Of a stretch of DNA of 24,611 nt, positions 14,850 through 22,571 are shown piece after piece (position 1 is the stretch's first letter; every line of letters starts with the position of its first letter). The notes beneath the pieces were generated by a model that ran no database searches, was not told the DNA's origin, and worked only from the letters and a program-made list of their open reading frames with translations. A program made the translations under genes and the position numbers. Source of the stretch: JAOUEA01 sp035711865 (lineage in GTDB: Bacteria > Actinomycetota > UBA4738 > HRBIN12); the NCBI GenBank assembly GCA_035711865.1, contig DASTBT010000055.1:1-24611 (forward strand), in the 5' to 3' direction.

Positions 14850-16124
14850 ATGCCTGCATCGATCGTGCTCGGCACCCAGTGGGGCGATGAAGGCAAGGGC
14901 AAGGCGGTCGACCTCCTCGCCGACCGCATGGACCTCGTCGTCCGGTACCAAGGCGGGAACAACGCGGGCCACACCGTGATCGCCGAGGGCCGACTGCTGA
15001 AGCTGCAGCTGATCCCGTCGGGCATCCTCTACCCCCACATCACCTCGGTGATCGCCGACGGGGTCGTCGTCGATCCGCGCCATCTGATGAAGGAGATGGA
15101 TGACGTGCGCGAGACCGGCGTCGAGGTCTCCGGGCTCGTCGTCAGCGGCAACGCTCACATGATCATGCCGTACCACCTCGAGCTCGAGAAGGTGACGGAG
15201 AGGTTCCTCGGGAAGAACGCGCTCGGCACCACGAAGCGCGGCATCGGGCCGGCCTACGGCGACAAGGCGGCCCGCATCGGCCTGCGCATCCAGGATCTGT
15301 TCGACGAGAAGATCTTCCGCGAGAAGCTCGACGTCGTCCTGCGTGAGAAGAACTTGATCCTCACGAAGATCTACAACCGGTTGCCGCTCGACGCCGAGCG
15401 CATCGTCGAGGAATACATGGTGCTGGCCGATCGTCTCCAGCCGCACGTGACCGACACGGGCGCGCTGCTCTACGGGGCCCTGTCGCGAGGGGAACACGTG
15501 ATGTTCGAAGGGGCGCAGGGCGTGTTGCTCGACCTCGACCATGGCACGTACCCGTTCGTGACGTCGTCGAACCCGGTCGCGGGCAGCGCGCTCGCGAGCG
15601 CCGGCGTGGGCCCCCACTGGGTCGATCGCGTGGTCGGTGTCATGAAGGCCTACGTCACGCGCGTCGGGGCGGGGCCGTTCCCGACCGAGCTCTTCGACGA
15701 GACGGGAGAGCGGCTCGGTACACGCGGCAAGGAGTTCGGCACCGTGACCGGGCGCCAGCGGCGATGTGGCTGGTTCGATGCCTGCCTGGGCCGGTACGCG
15801 GCGAGGCTGAACGGGCTCACCGAGCTGTTCGTGACCAAGCTCGACGTGCTCAGCGGGCTCGAGTCGCTGAAGATCTGCACGGGATACCGGGCCTATGGTC
15901 AGACGTTCGATGACATGCCGCCGCACCAATCGGTCTTCCACGAGGCCAGCCCGATCTACGAGGTCCTCGATGGCTGGCACGAGGAGATCGACGGATGCCG
16001 GGCGTTCGACGACCTGCCGAAGCAGGCCCAGGGCTACGTCCGGCGCATGGAGGAGCTCGTCGGCGTGCCGGTCGGCGTCGTGAGCGTGGGACCGGCGCGC
16101 GAGCAGAGCCTGCCCGTGGCATGA
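14850..16124 (+). CDS. purA: adenylosuccinate synthetase
   Basis: This 424-residue cytoplasmic enzyme joins IMP and aspartate using GTP to make adenylosuccinate, the first committed step to AMP. The GTP loop GTQWGDEGKGK spans residues 8-18, with catalytic Asp13 and His41 (NNAGHTV) at the canonical positions. GTTKRGIGPAY (about 127-137), FEGAQG (about 219-224), KAYVTRVGAGPFPTE and RRCGWFDA follow in the family order, with normal length. The ATG has no ribosome site and lies ten bases after a TAGACT box, suggesting a leaderless message. Its stop TGA overlaps the ATG of the downstream membrane-protein gene (ATGA). Its product is the substrate of adenylosuccinate lyase, encoded 3.2 kb downstream. 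Confidence 0.98.
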   Translation: MPASIVLGTQWGDEGKGKAVDLLADRMDLVVRYQGGNNAGHTVIAEGRLLKLQLIPSGILYPHITSVIADGVVVDPRHLMKEMDDVRETGVEVSGLVVSGNAHMIMPYHLELEKVTERFLGKNALGTTKRGIGPAYGDKAARIGLRIQDLFDEKIFREKLDVVLREKNLILTKIYNRLPLDAERIVEEYMVLADRLQPHVTDTGALLYGALSRGEHVMFEGAQGVLLDLDHGTYPFVTSSNPVAGSALASAGVGPHWVDRVVGVMKAYVTRVGAGPFPTELFDETGERLGTRGKEFGTVTGRQRRCGWFDACLGRYAARLNGLTELFVTKLDVLSGLESLKICTGYRAYGQTFDDMPPHQSVFHEASPIYEVLDGWHEEIDGCRAFDDLPKQAQGYVRRMEELVGVPVGVVSVGPAREQSLPVA

Positions 16125-16948
16125 ACGCACCGGCCGGCCGGGCCCGGGCAGCCCGCCTGCGGCGGATCGCCCTCACCCTGACATTGCTCGGGCTGTTCGC
16201 CGCGGTACCGATCGCGATCACGTGGCTCAACGGGCGGGAGCTGCCGTCCGGCCCCCCCACGGGGCTCGCGGTGCTCTCGGCGGCGGCGTTCTCGGCAGCC
16301 AGCATCCTGTTCCTGGCGACCGGGCGGTCCGCCGGGGCGGTGGTCGCGCTGCCGGCCCTCGCGACCGGCGCGCTCCTGGACGATCCCGAGACCATGGCGA
16401 TGATGCTGCTGTTCACGGCACCGGTGGCCGAGGTAGCCGGCGTGATCGCGGCGCAGGGGTTCCCCGCTCCCGTGGCGGCCGCATGGCGCCGTTCGTTCGC
16501 CGAGATCCGATCCGCGACCGGACGCGCGCTCGCGTCGGGCCCCGTTCGCATCCCCACGGATCGCCCATGGGTGCTCGACCGATCGGCCGTCGGCGGGGCC
16601 ATCGTGGCGAGCACCGCGATCCTGGGGTGGGGACTGCTCGTGATCGCGTTCGGCACGGGCGACGACCCCCTGACACGCACCGTGATTGCGAGTGCCACCG
16701 AGTTCCCCTGGGTGCTCGGCGCGGGGCTGGCTTGCGCGGTCGCCTCGGCCGCCCTGTGCTTCCTCACCGGCCGCGTGCCCGGGGTCGTGATGGCGCTGCC
16801 GGTGGTGCCGGCCGTCTGGCTCGATGCTCCCCAGCGTTCGGAGGTCGTCGTGCTGGTCCTGACCGCCGCCTGTGGGCTCGTCGCCGTGCTCGCGTCGCCG
16901 GTCCCGGCGGGCGAGGCGCCCCCGACCCCCACGTCGGACGTTCGGTGA
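16121..16948 (+). CDS. internally duplicated multi-pass membrane protein, unknown function
   Basis: This 275-residue protein has about eight hydrophobic segments, near residues 16-36, 46-65, 70-86, 91-112, 155-178, 196-215, 219-234 and 240-260. Its two halves are related: TGRSAGAVVALP (67-78) then LDDP (86-89) in the first, and TGRVPGVVMALP (216-227) then LDAP (234-237) in the second. A hydrophilic loop at 113-150 with several Arg links the halves. It resembles no family I can name. The ATG overlaps the purA stop as ATGA, so it is translationally coupled to purA, although the start has only a poor ribosome site. The proline/threonine-rich tail (263-275) is probably disordered. A transport or structural role in the membrane is possible but not shown. 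Confidence 0.75.
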   Translation: MNAPAGRARAARLRRIALTLTLLGLFAAVPIAITWLNGRELPSGPPTGLAVLSAAAFSAASILFLATGRSAGAVVALPALATGALLDDPETMAMMLLFTAPVAEVAGVIAAQGFPAPVAAAWRRSFAEIRSATGRALASGPVRIPTDRPWVLDRSAVGGAIVASTAILGWGLLVIAFGTGDDPLTRTVIASATEFPWVLGAGLACAVASAALCFLTGRVPGVVMALPVVPAVWLDAPQRSEVVVLVLTAACGLVAVLASPVPAGEAPPTPTSDVR

Positions 16949-17280
16949 TCCTGGGGAACCCGCGTCCCCGCGGATACCGACTTCCGAGGATCCCTTGCTC
17001 GCCCAGTTCGCCGGGCGGGGGCGGCTGGGCGGCGCGAACCCCGGATTCGGAACGCGGCGACGATGCCCAGGAACCTCGTCGACATCAGGACGGGCGAAGC
17101 GACACGGTTCCTGCGTCGACGTCCGAACGGGAACTCGACGGAGACGCCCGTCGTTCAACTCTCTCGCGAGCATCGTCGCCGGTGTGCCGCCGGTGCCAAC
17201 GACTGCGGCGCCTTCCTCGACGCGGCGACCGATGCCTGGGGGACGCGGCCTCGCACCACCTGGCAGGCGCCGGAGCGGGC
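16949..17280 (+). other. gap with no intact gene upstream of the NHL remnant
   Basis: This 332-bp stretch has no convincing gene, tRNA or terminator on either strand. An ATG frame at 17063-17284 (73 codons) is open but is Arg-rich in its first half and has no ribosome site. Its last part (CGAFLDAATDAWG) looks somewhat protein-like and could be an earlier piece of the broken NHL gene in another frame. Decayed coding DNA is the most likely content. Confidence 0.4.
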
Positions 17281-17455
17281 CTGACGATCCCGTGGGGCAT
17301 CGCCGTCGACGGCGACGACAATCTCTGGGTCGCGAACTTCACCGGCCAGCGCCTATCGCACCTCTGCGGCGCCCGCGCGGGCACGTGTCCTCCCGGCACG
17401 ATCGGCCACGCCATCTTCGCCCGACACGGGCTATCCGTTCGACGGGCTCCCGTGA
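17281..17455 (+). pseudogene. frameshifted remnant of an NHL/beta-propeller repeat protein
   Basis: From 17281 the frame reads LTIPWGIAVDGDDNLWVANF and then SHLCGARAGTCPPGT, a clear NHL-type propeller repeat of the kind found in secreted actinobacterial streptogramin-lyase-like or SMP-30-like proteins. After about 17410 this frame loses sense, while the +1 frame from 17414 reads SSPDTGYPFDGLP and ends at TGA 17453-17455. Such proteins often have a DTGYxFDG segment right after the CPPGT stretch, so one coding segment has been split by a frameshift. No start codon, signal peptide or further repeats are found. The remnant lies between the purA unit and purD. A sequencing or assembly error could explain a single shift but not the missing remainder. 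Confidence 0.65.
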
Positions 17456-17523
17456 GGACCCCGCTGATCGGGATCCCCCAGCAACCGTAGGTGCGACGTT
17501 CCAGGCCTGGGGGATGCCCTGGA

Positions 17524-17529
17524 TAGACT
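17524..17529 (+). promoter_or_regulatory. TAGACT -10 box of the purD-purL operon
   Basis: TAGACT is the same -10-like hexamer seen before purA. With the usual six bases to the start point, transcription begins exactly at A17536, the first base of an ATG that opens a 12-codon micro-ORF ending in purD. No clear -35 box was found. This would be the main promoter of the seven-gene purine operon. Confidence 0.6.
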
Positions 17530-17535
17530 CCGTCC

Positions 17536-17574
17536 ATGAGCGCCGAGGGCCACGTGGGGCCGGGGTCACGATGA
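17536..17574 (+). CDS. 12-codon leader micro-ORF overlapping the purD start
   Basis: The frame reads MSAEGHVGPGSR and stops at TGA 17572-17574, which overlaps the purD ATG as ATGA. Its ATG coincides with the predicted transcription start, so it would be translated as a leaderless ORF by ribosomes binding the 5' end, which then restart at purD. purD itself has only a weak G-rich ribosome site. This could be a simple entry device for the operon. The peptide has no run of rare codons or regulatory amino acids that would suggest classical attenuation. It is not certain that it is translated. Confidence 0.45.
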   Translation: MSAEGHVGPGSR

Positions 17575-18860
17575 AGGTGCTCGTCGTCGGCTCGGGCGGC
17601 CGGGAGCACGCGATCGCCTGGGCCCTCGCGCGGAGCCCGCGCGTCACCGAGCTCGTGGTCGCGCCCGGGAACGCAGGCATCGCCAGGTCCGTGCGCACGG
17701 CCCCGGGGGTGCCCGCCGACGACCTCGCCGCGGTCGTCGAGCTCTGCGCGACGGAGCGACCCGATCTGGTCGTGATCGGCCCCGAGGCCCCGCTCGTCGC
17801 CGGACTCGCCGACGCCCTCCGCGAGGGCGGCTTCCGCGTGTTCGGGCCGGAGGCCGCGGCCGCTCGCCTCGAGGGATCCAAATCGTTCGCCAAGGAGCTG
17901 ATGCTCGAGGCGAACGTGCCCACCGCTCGCTCCGCGGCGTTCGTCGACATCGATCCGGCCGTGGCGTTCGTCGACGAGCTCGGCGGACGCGCGGTCGTGA
18001 AGGCCGACGGGCTCGCCGCCGGGAAGGGCGTCACCGTCGCGGTCGACCGAGAGGGCGCGGTGGCCGCCCTCCAGGATTGCCTCGAAGGCCGACGATTCGG
18101 CGACGCCGGGGAGCGCGTGATCGTCGAAGAGGTGCTCGACGGACCCGAGATCTCCGCGTTCGCGCTGGTCGACGAGCACACAGTGGCGCCGCTCGCGCTC
18201 AGCCAGGACTTCAAGCGCGTCGGCGACGGCGACACGGGGCCGAACACCGGTGGCATGGGGGCGTACTCGCCCCTGCCGTGGGTCGACGCGCCGACCGAGC
18301 ATGCCATCTGGACGATCGTGGACGACACCGTCGCGGCCCTGCGCGCTCGGGGCATCGTCTATCGAGGGCTGCTCTACACGGGGCTCATGCTGACGCCCGA
18401 GGGCCCCAAGGTGCTCGAGTACAACTGCCGCTTCGGCGATCCCGAGACCGAGGTCGTGATCCCGAGGCTCGCAGTCGATCTCGCGGACCTGTTGGAGGCG
18501 ACCGCCGCCGACCGGCTCGGCGACCAGAAGGTCGCGCTGCTCGGGGACGCAGCCGTGACGGTGGTGCTCGCGAGCGGCGGATACCCGGCCTCCTCGACGA
18601 ACGGCGTCGCTATCGATGGACTCGATGCCGCCGAGCAGGTGCCCGGGGCCACCGTCTTCCATGCCGGAACGGCGCAGCGCGACGATACAGTGGTGACGGC
18701 GGGAGGACGCGTGCTGGCGATCACTGGCACCGGCGCCACGGTCGCCGACGCGCGGGCGGTCGCCTTCCACGCCGCCGACCACATCGCGTTCGAGGGCAAG
18801 ACGTACAGGCGAGACATCGCGGCCATGGTGGCCCGGCTCGCACGGGAGGAGGAGCCGTGA
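17571..18860 (+). CDS. purD: phosphoribosylamine-glycine ligase (GAR synthetase)
   Basis: This 429-residue ATP-grasp enzyme joins 5-phosphoribosylamine and glycine, the second step of purine synthesis. The N-terminal GSGGREHA (8-15) and APGNAG are the PurD hallmarks. The ATP-grasp part contains KADGLAAGKGV, LSQDFKRV and DTGPNTGGMGAY, and metal-binding residues lie in EYNCRFGDPE. It is full length. ATG 17571 matches the family start; upstream in-frame sequence lies in the degraded NHL region. Its stop overlaps the GTG of purE as GTGA. Expression probably depends on the TAGACT promoter and the micro-ORF just upstream. Confidence 0.98.
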   Translation: MKVLVVGSGGREHAIAWALARSPRVTELVVAPGNAGIARSVRTAPGVPADDLAAVVELCATERPDLVVIGPEAPLVAGLADALREGGFRVFGPEAAAARLEGSKSFAKELMLEANVPTARSAAFVDIDPAVAFVDELGGRAVVKADGLAAGKGVTVAVDREGAVAALQDCLEGRRFGDAGERVIVEEVLDGPEISAFALVDEHTVAPLALSQDFKRVGDGDTGPNTGGMGAYSPLPWVDAPTEHAIWTIVDDTVAALRARGIVYRGLLYTGLMLTPEGPKVLEYNCRFGDPETEVVIPRLAVDLADLLEATAADRLGDQKVALLGDAAVTVVLASGGYPASSTNGVAIDGLDAAEQVPGATVFHAGTAQRDDTVVTAGGRVLAITGTGATVADARAVAFHAADHIAFEGKTYRRDIAAMVARLAREEEP

Positions 18861-19333
18861 CCGACGAGACGCCCCGCGCCGGGGTGCTGGCGGCTTCGCC
18901 GAGCGAGCTCGGCACGATGCGCCAGGCCGGCCTCATCCTCGAGAAGTTCGGTGTCGGCCACGAGATCCGCATCATGTCGTCGTCGAGGAACCCCGATCTC
19001 GTCGACGAATACGCTCGCACGGCGTTCGAGCGCGGCCTCAAGGTGATCATCTGCTCCACCGGCATGTCCGGGCACCTCGCCGCGGCGGTCGCCGCACGCA
19101 CGATCCTGCCGGTGATCGGCGTGCCGATCGCGTCGTCGCCCCAGATGCTCGGCTACGAGGCGCTCGCGATCACCGCCCAGATGCCCACGGGCGTGCCGGT
19201 CGCGACGGTGGGGGTCGACGCGGCCGTGAACGCGGCGGTGCTGGCGGCGCAGATCGTGGGCATCGGCGACCCCGACGTTCAGGCCGCGCTCTGGCGCTTC
19301 AAGGACGATCTTGCGGAGGGTCTGAAGCTTTGA
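18857..19333 (+). CDS. purE: divergent PurE-type protein (AIR carboxylase / N5-CAIR mutase family)
   Basis: This 158-residue protein has the length and overall fold pattern of class I PurE, which shifts CO2 from N5-CAIR to CAIR. Conserved parts are QMPTGVPVATV (109-119) and VNAAVLAAQIV (124-134). The active-site motifs are altered: canonical GSxSD is ASPSE (13-17), SAHRTP is SSSRNP (41-46), GAGGAAHL is STGMSGHL (67-74), and the SKxLxG loop is SSPQMLG (93-99). The usual catalytic His of SAHR is therefore Ser43. The GTG start overlaps the purD stop, with GGAGGAG just upstream. No purK is in the window. Its place between purD and purB argues for a role in the carboxylation step, but by a changed mechanism, a changed substrate form, or as an inactive copy. 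Confidence 0.85.
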   Translation: MTDETPRAGVLAASPSELGTMRQAGLILEKFGVGHEIRIMSSSRNPDLVDEYARTAFERGLKVIICSTGMSGHLAAAVAARTILPVIGVPIASSPQMLGYEALAITAQMPTGVPVATVGVDAAVNAAVLAAQIVGIGDPDVQAALWRFKDDLAEGLKL

Positions 19334-20643
19334 TCCCGCGATACGACGTGCCCGGGATCTCGTCGATCTGGTCCGACGAGACGAGGCTCGGGCATTGGCT
19401 CGAGATCGAGCTGCTCGCCGTCGAAGCGTGGTCCGAGCTCGGGGTCGTGCCGGCCGCCGACGCGGTCGCGTGCCGGGAGCGCGCGTCGTTCACGGTCGAG
19501 CACGTGCTGAAGCGGGAGCGGGTCACGCGCCACGACGTCGCGGCCTTCGTCGACGTCGTGTCCGGCTCGATCGGCGAGCAGGGGCGATGGATCCACTACG
19601 GCCTCACATCGAGCGACGTGCTCGACACGGCGTTCGGGCTGCAGCTCCGGGCGGCGGCCGACGAGCTGCTCGTGCGGCTCGAGCGCCTGCTGGGGGGCGT
19701 GAAGGACCTGGCGCTCCGACACCGGGAAACGCCGATCATCGGTCGATCGCACGGGGTGCACGCGGAACCCACCTCCTTCGGGCACAAGCTCGCGGTCTGG
19801 GCCTTCCAGCTCGATCGCGACCGCGAGCGCTTGCGGCGGGCGCGCGAGGCGGTGAGCGTTGGGGCGATCAGCGGGGTGGTCGGGTCATACGGCACCGTCG
19901 ACCCGCGGGTCGAGCAGGTGGTGTGCGCGAAGCTCGGCCTGTCGCCGGCCGAGGCGAGCACGCAGGTGATCCAACGCGATCGTCATGCCGAGTACATGGC
20001 GACGCTCGCGATCGTGGCCTCGACGCTCGATGCGATCGCGACCGAGATCCGCCACCTCGCCCGGACGGAGGTACGCGAGGTGCAGGAGCCCTTCGGGGAA
20101 GGCCAGAAGGGCTCCAGCGCGATGCCCCACAAGCGCAACCCGGTCGCCTGCGAACGGGTGAGCGGCCTGGCCCGGGTGATCCGCGGTCACGCGCTTGCCG
20201 CGATGGAGAACGTCACCCTCTGGCACGAGCGAGACATCTCCCATTCGAGCGCGGAGCGCGTGATCTTCCCCGACGCCACCGGCCTGCTCGCGTTCATGCT
20301 CGACGAGCTCTCGCGCGTCGTCGAGGGGATCGTCGTCTTCCCCGAACGCATGCGGGAGAACCTCGATGCCAACGGCGGCATCGCCTTCAGCCAGCCGGTG
20401 CTGCTCGCGCTCGTCGACGCCGGTCTGTCCCGCGACGACGCCTACCGCATCGTCCAACGCGCGGCGGCCGCCGCATGGGACGAGGGCGCGAGCTTCCGGG
20501 AGTCGGTGTCCTCGTACCCCGAGGTGCGTGAACGGCTCGACGCGGCCGAGGTCGCGGCCCTGTTCGACCCCGCTCGGTTCCTGCGGAACCTCGGGCCGGT
20601 CTTCGAGCGCCTCGAGAAGCTTCCCGTGGAAGGACCGTCGTGA
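19330..20643 (+). CDS. purB: adenylosuccinate lyase
   Basis: This 437-residue enzyme of the fumarase/aspartase superfamily releases fumarate from SAICAR and from adenylosuccinate, so it serves both the main pathway and the AMP branch with PurA. The superfamily signature SSAMPHKRNP is at residues 262-271, carrying the catalytic Ser. His141 lies in GRSHGVHAEP, and GLTSSDV is near residues 95-101. The length is typical of the bacterial 430-residue type. The start is TTG 19330 overlapping the purE stop as TTGA, supported by GGAGGG eight bases upstream. TTG is a rare start within this operon and may lower its translation. The stop overlaps the GTG of purC. Confidence 0.97.
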   Translation: MIPRYDVPGISSIWSDETRLGHWLEIELLAVEAWSELGVVPAADAVACRERASFTVEHVLKRERVTRHDVAAFVDVVSGSIGEQGRWIHYGLTSSDVLDTAFGLQLRAAADELLVRLERLLGGVKDLALRHRETPIIGRSHGVHAEPTSFGHKLAVWAFQLDRDRERLRRAREAVSVGAISGVVGSYGTVDPRVEQVVCAKLGLSPAEASTQVIQRDRHAEYMATLAIVASTLDAIATEIRHLARTEVREVQEPFGEGQKGSSAMPHKRNPVACERVSGLARVIRGHALAAMENVTLWHERDISHSSAERVIFPDATGLLAFMLDELSRVVEGIVVFPERMRENLDANGGIAFSQPVLLALVDAGLSRDDAYRIVQRAAAAAWDEGASFRESVSSYPEVRERLDAAEVAALFDPARFLRNLGPVFERLEKLPVEGPS

Positions 20644-21584
20644 CCGTCGCCGGGCAGCTCGTCGCGCGTGGCAAGGTGCGCGACGTCTACGCGGCGGGCG
20701 ACGACGCGTTGCTGCTGGTCGCCACCGATCGCATCAGCGCCTTCGACGTGGTGCTGCCCGACCCGATCCCCGGCAAGGGCCGGGTGCTCACGGGTCTGTC
20801 GCTCCACTGGTTCGAGCGGACGGCCGACCTGGTCGGCAACCACGTGGTGAGCAGCGATCTGGGGGAGTTCCCGGCTCCGTTCGGCGCCGAGGAAAGCCTG
20901 GCGGGCCGATCGCTCCTCGTCCGCCGCGCCGACGTCGTGCCGCTCGAGTGCGTCGCGCGCGGCTACCTCTCCGGGAGCGGCTGGGTCCAGTACCGCGAGT
21001 CGGGCTCCGTCTGCGGGGTCGACCTCCCTGCCGGCCTGGTCGAATCGGCCCGGCTTTCCGAACCGATCTTCACCCCGACCACCAAGGCAGCCGAGGGTCA
21101 TGACCTGCCCGTGTCGCCGGCCGAGGCGATCGAGACCGTCGGCCGAGGTCTGTACGAGCGCCTCAAGGAGCTCACGCTCGGCATCTACGAGCGGATCGCA
21201 GCCGGCGCGATCCGCCGGGGCGTGATGGTCGCCGACACGAAGCTCGAGTTCGGCTTCGCCGACGGAGAGCTGCTCCTGGTCGACGAGGTCGGCACGCCGG
21301 ACTCCAGCCGTTTCTGGCCGGCCGACGCGTACGAGCCCGGACGCCCCCAGCCGAGTTTCGACAAGCAGTTCGTGCGGGATCGGCTCGACGCGAGCGGGTG
21401 GGATCGCGATCCGCCCGCCCCCTCGCTCCCCGTCGAGGTCATCGAGGGAACCGCGGTCCGGTATCGAGAGGCGTTCGAACGGCTGACCGGCGAGTCGTTC
21501 GACGAGTACCGTGCGCGCACCGGGGCCACGAGCGATGCCGCCTCCGATGCGACCGCTCTGGATCGCTTGCGGGAGCGAGCATGA
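20640..21584 (+). CDS. purC: SAICAR synthetase
   Basis: This 314-residue ATP-dependent ligase joins CAIR and aspartate to give SAICAR, using the product of the PurE step and feeding PurB. Visible motifs are GKVRDVY (11-17), ATDRISAFD (28-36), PGKG, CVARGYLSGSGW (102-113 region), FTPTTKAAEGHD, the ADTKLEFG segment and DEVGTPDSSRFW. The chain resembles the longer, about 300-residue PurC type rather than the 240-residue E. coli type. The GTG start overlaps the purB stop as GTGA. The last 20 residues are Ala/Asp-rich and probably loose. The stop overlaps the ATG of purS. Confidence 0.97.
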   Translation: MTVAGQLVARGKVRDVYAAGDDALLLVATDRISAFDVVLPDPIPGKGRVLTGLSLHWFERTADLVGNHVVSSDLGEFPAPFGAEESLAGRSLLVRRADVVPLECVARGYLSGSGWVQYRESGSVCGVDLPAGLVESARLSEPIFTPTTKAAEGHDLPVSPAEAIETVGRGLYERLKELTLGIYERIAAGAIRRGVMVADTKLEFGFADGELLLVDEVGTPDSSRFWPADAYEPGRPQPSFDKQFVRDRLDASGWDRDPPAPSLPVEVIEGTAVRYREAFERLTGESFDEYRARTGATSDAASDATALDRLRERA

Positions 21585-21847
21585 GGTACAGGTTCGAGGT
21601 GCTGGTGACGCTGAAGCCGGGTCTCGCCGATCCCCAGGGCAAGGCGGTGGAAGCCTCGCTGCCGGCCATCGGGTTCCCGAGCGTCACCGACGTGCACGTG
21701 GGGCGCCACGTTCGGCTGGACGTCGAGGCAACGAGCGAACCCGAAGCGCGAGCGCAGGTCGAGGAGGTCGCGCGGCGCCTGCTCTCGAACCCCGTGATCG
21801 AGGACTTCCGCGTGCTCGAGCCGGCCGAGACCGACGCCGGATCGTGA
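21581..21847 (+). CDS. purS: phosphoribosylformylglycinamidine synthase subunit PurS
   Basis: This 88-residue protein bridges PurQ and PurL in the FGAM synthase complex and helps ammonia channel between them. YRFEVLVTLKPGLADPQGKAVE (start region) and the second strand VTDVHVGRHVRLDVE, followed by a helix with ARAQVEEVARRLLSNPVIEDF, are the PurS pattern. The length is normal. ATG 21581 overlaps the purC stop as ATGA with GGGAG upstream. The next gene begins seven bases after its stop. Its presence fits the small PurL encoded downstream. Confidence 0.95.
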   Translation: MRYRFEVLVTLKPGLADPQGKAVEASLPAIGFPSVTDVHVGRHVRLDVEATSEPEARAQVEEVARRLLSNPVIEDFRVLEPAETDAGS

Positions 21848-21854
21848 CCCACCG

Positions 21855-22571
21855 ATGACGATCGCGACCCCCCGCGTCGGCGTGATCACCTTCCCCGGGT
21901 CCCTCGACGATCGCGACGCGCTGCGCGCCGTCGAGACGATGGGGGGCGAGGGCGTCGAGCTCTGGCACGCCGATCACGACCTGCGCGGCGTCGACGCGGT
22001 CGTGCTGCCCGGCGGGTTCAGCTACGGCGACTATCTGCGCTGCGGCGCCATCGCCGGTCACGCGCCGATCCTCGACGAGGTGCGGTCCTTCGCCGACCGG
22101 GGCGGGCCCGTGCTGGGCATCTGCAACGGCTTCCAGATCCTCTGTGAAGCGGGGCTCCTGCCGGGGGCGCTGATCCGCAACGCCTCGCTCCGGTTCATCT
22201 GCGTCGACGTGTTCCTACGGGTGGAGACGTCGCAGACGACGATCACGAGCGAGCTCGTGCCCGGCGAGGTGGTCGAGATCCCCGTGAAGCACGGCGAGGG
22301 ACAGTACGTCGCCACCACCGAGCAGCTCAGACGGATCGAAGACGAGGGGCTCGTGGTGTTCCGCTACGCCGATGCGCGGGGCGAGGTGACCGAGCGGGCC
22401 AATCCGAACGGCTCCCTCGACAACATCGCGGGCGTGCGCAGCACGGCGGGCAACGTGGTCGGTCTGATGCCGCACCCGGAGCACGCGGTCGACCCCGACG
22501 TCGGCCCGACCGGCGGGCAGCCCTTGATCGCCTCGCTGCTCGCGAGTGCCCTGGCGGGAGCGAGCGCGTGA
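21855..22571 (+). CDS. purQ: phosphoribosylformylglycinamidine synthase, glutaminase subunit PurQ
   Basis: This 238-residue class I glutamine amidotransferase supplies ammonia to PurL. The nucleophile is Cys90 in GICNGFQ, and the dyad is His207 and Glu209 in MPHPEH (205-210). GGFSYGDYLRCGAIA near residues 54-68 is specific to PurQ. The ATG start is seven bases after purS and has no strong ribosome site. The last codons (AGASA) lie in a 21-bp segment that is repeated 35 bp later just before purL. Its stop overlaps a GTG as GTGA, which opens a 12-codon micro-ORF rather than purL. Confidence 0.97.
   Translation: MTIATPRVGVITFPGSLDDRDALRAVETMGGEGVELWHADHDLRGVDAVVLPGGFSYGDYLRCGAIAGHAPILDEVRSFADRGGPVLGICNGFQILCEAGLLPGALIRNASLRFICVDVFLRVETSQTTITSELVPGEVVEIPVKHGEGQYVATTEQLRRIEDEGLVVFRYADARGEVTERANPNGSLDNIAGVRSTAGNVVGLMPHPEHAVDPDVGPTGGQPLIASLLASALAGASA

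Noticed and set aside
17063..17284. 73-codon frame as a separate real gene
   Set aside because: No ribosome site, Arg-rich first half, and it runs straight into the NHL remnant in another frame; decayed coding DNA is simpler.
16949..17570. tRNA or riboswitch in the purA-purD gap
   Set aside because: No T-loop-like GTTCGAATC, cloverleaf arms or conserved purine-riboswitch core was found on either strand by eye.
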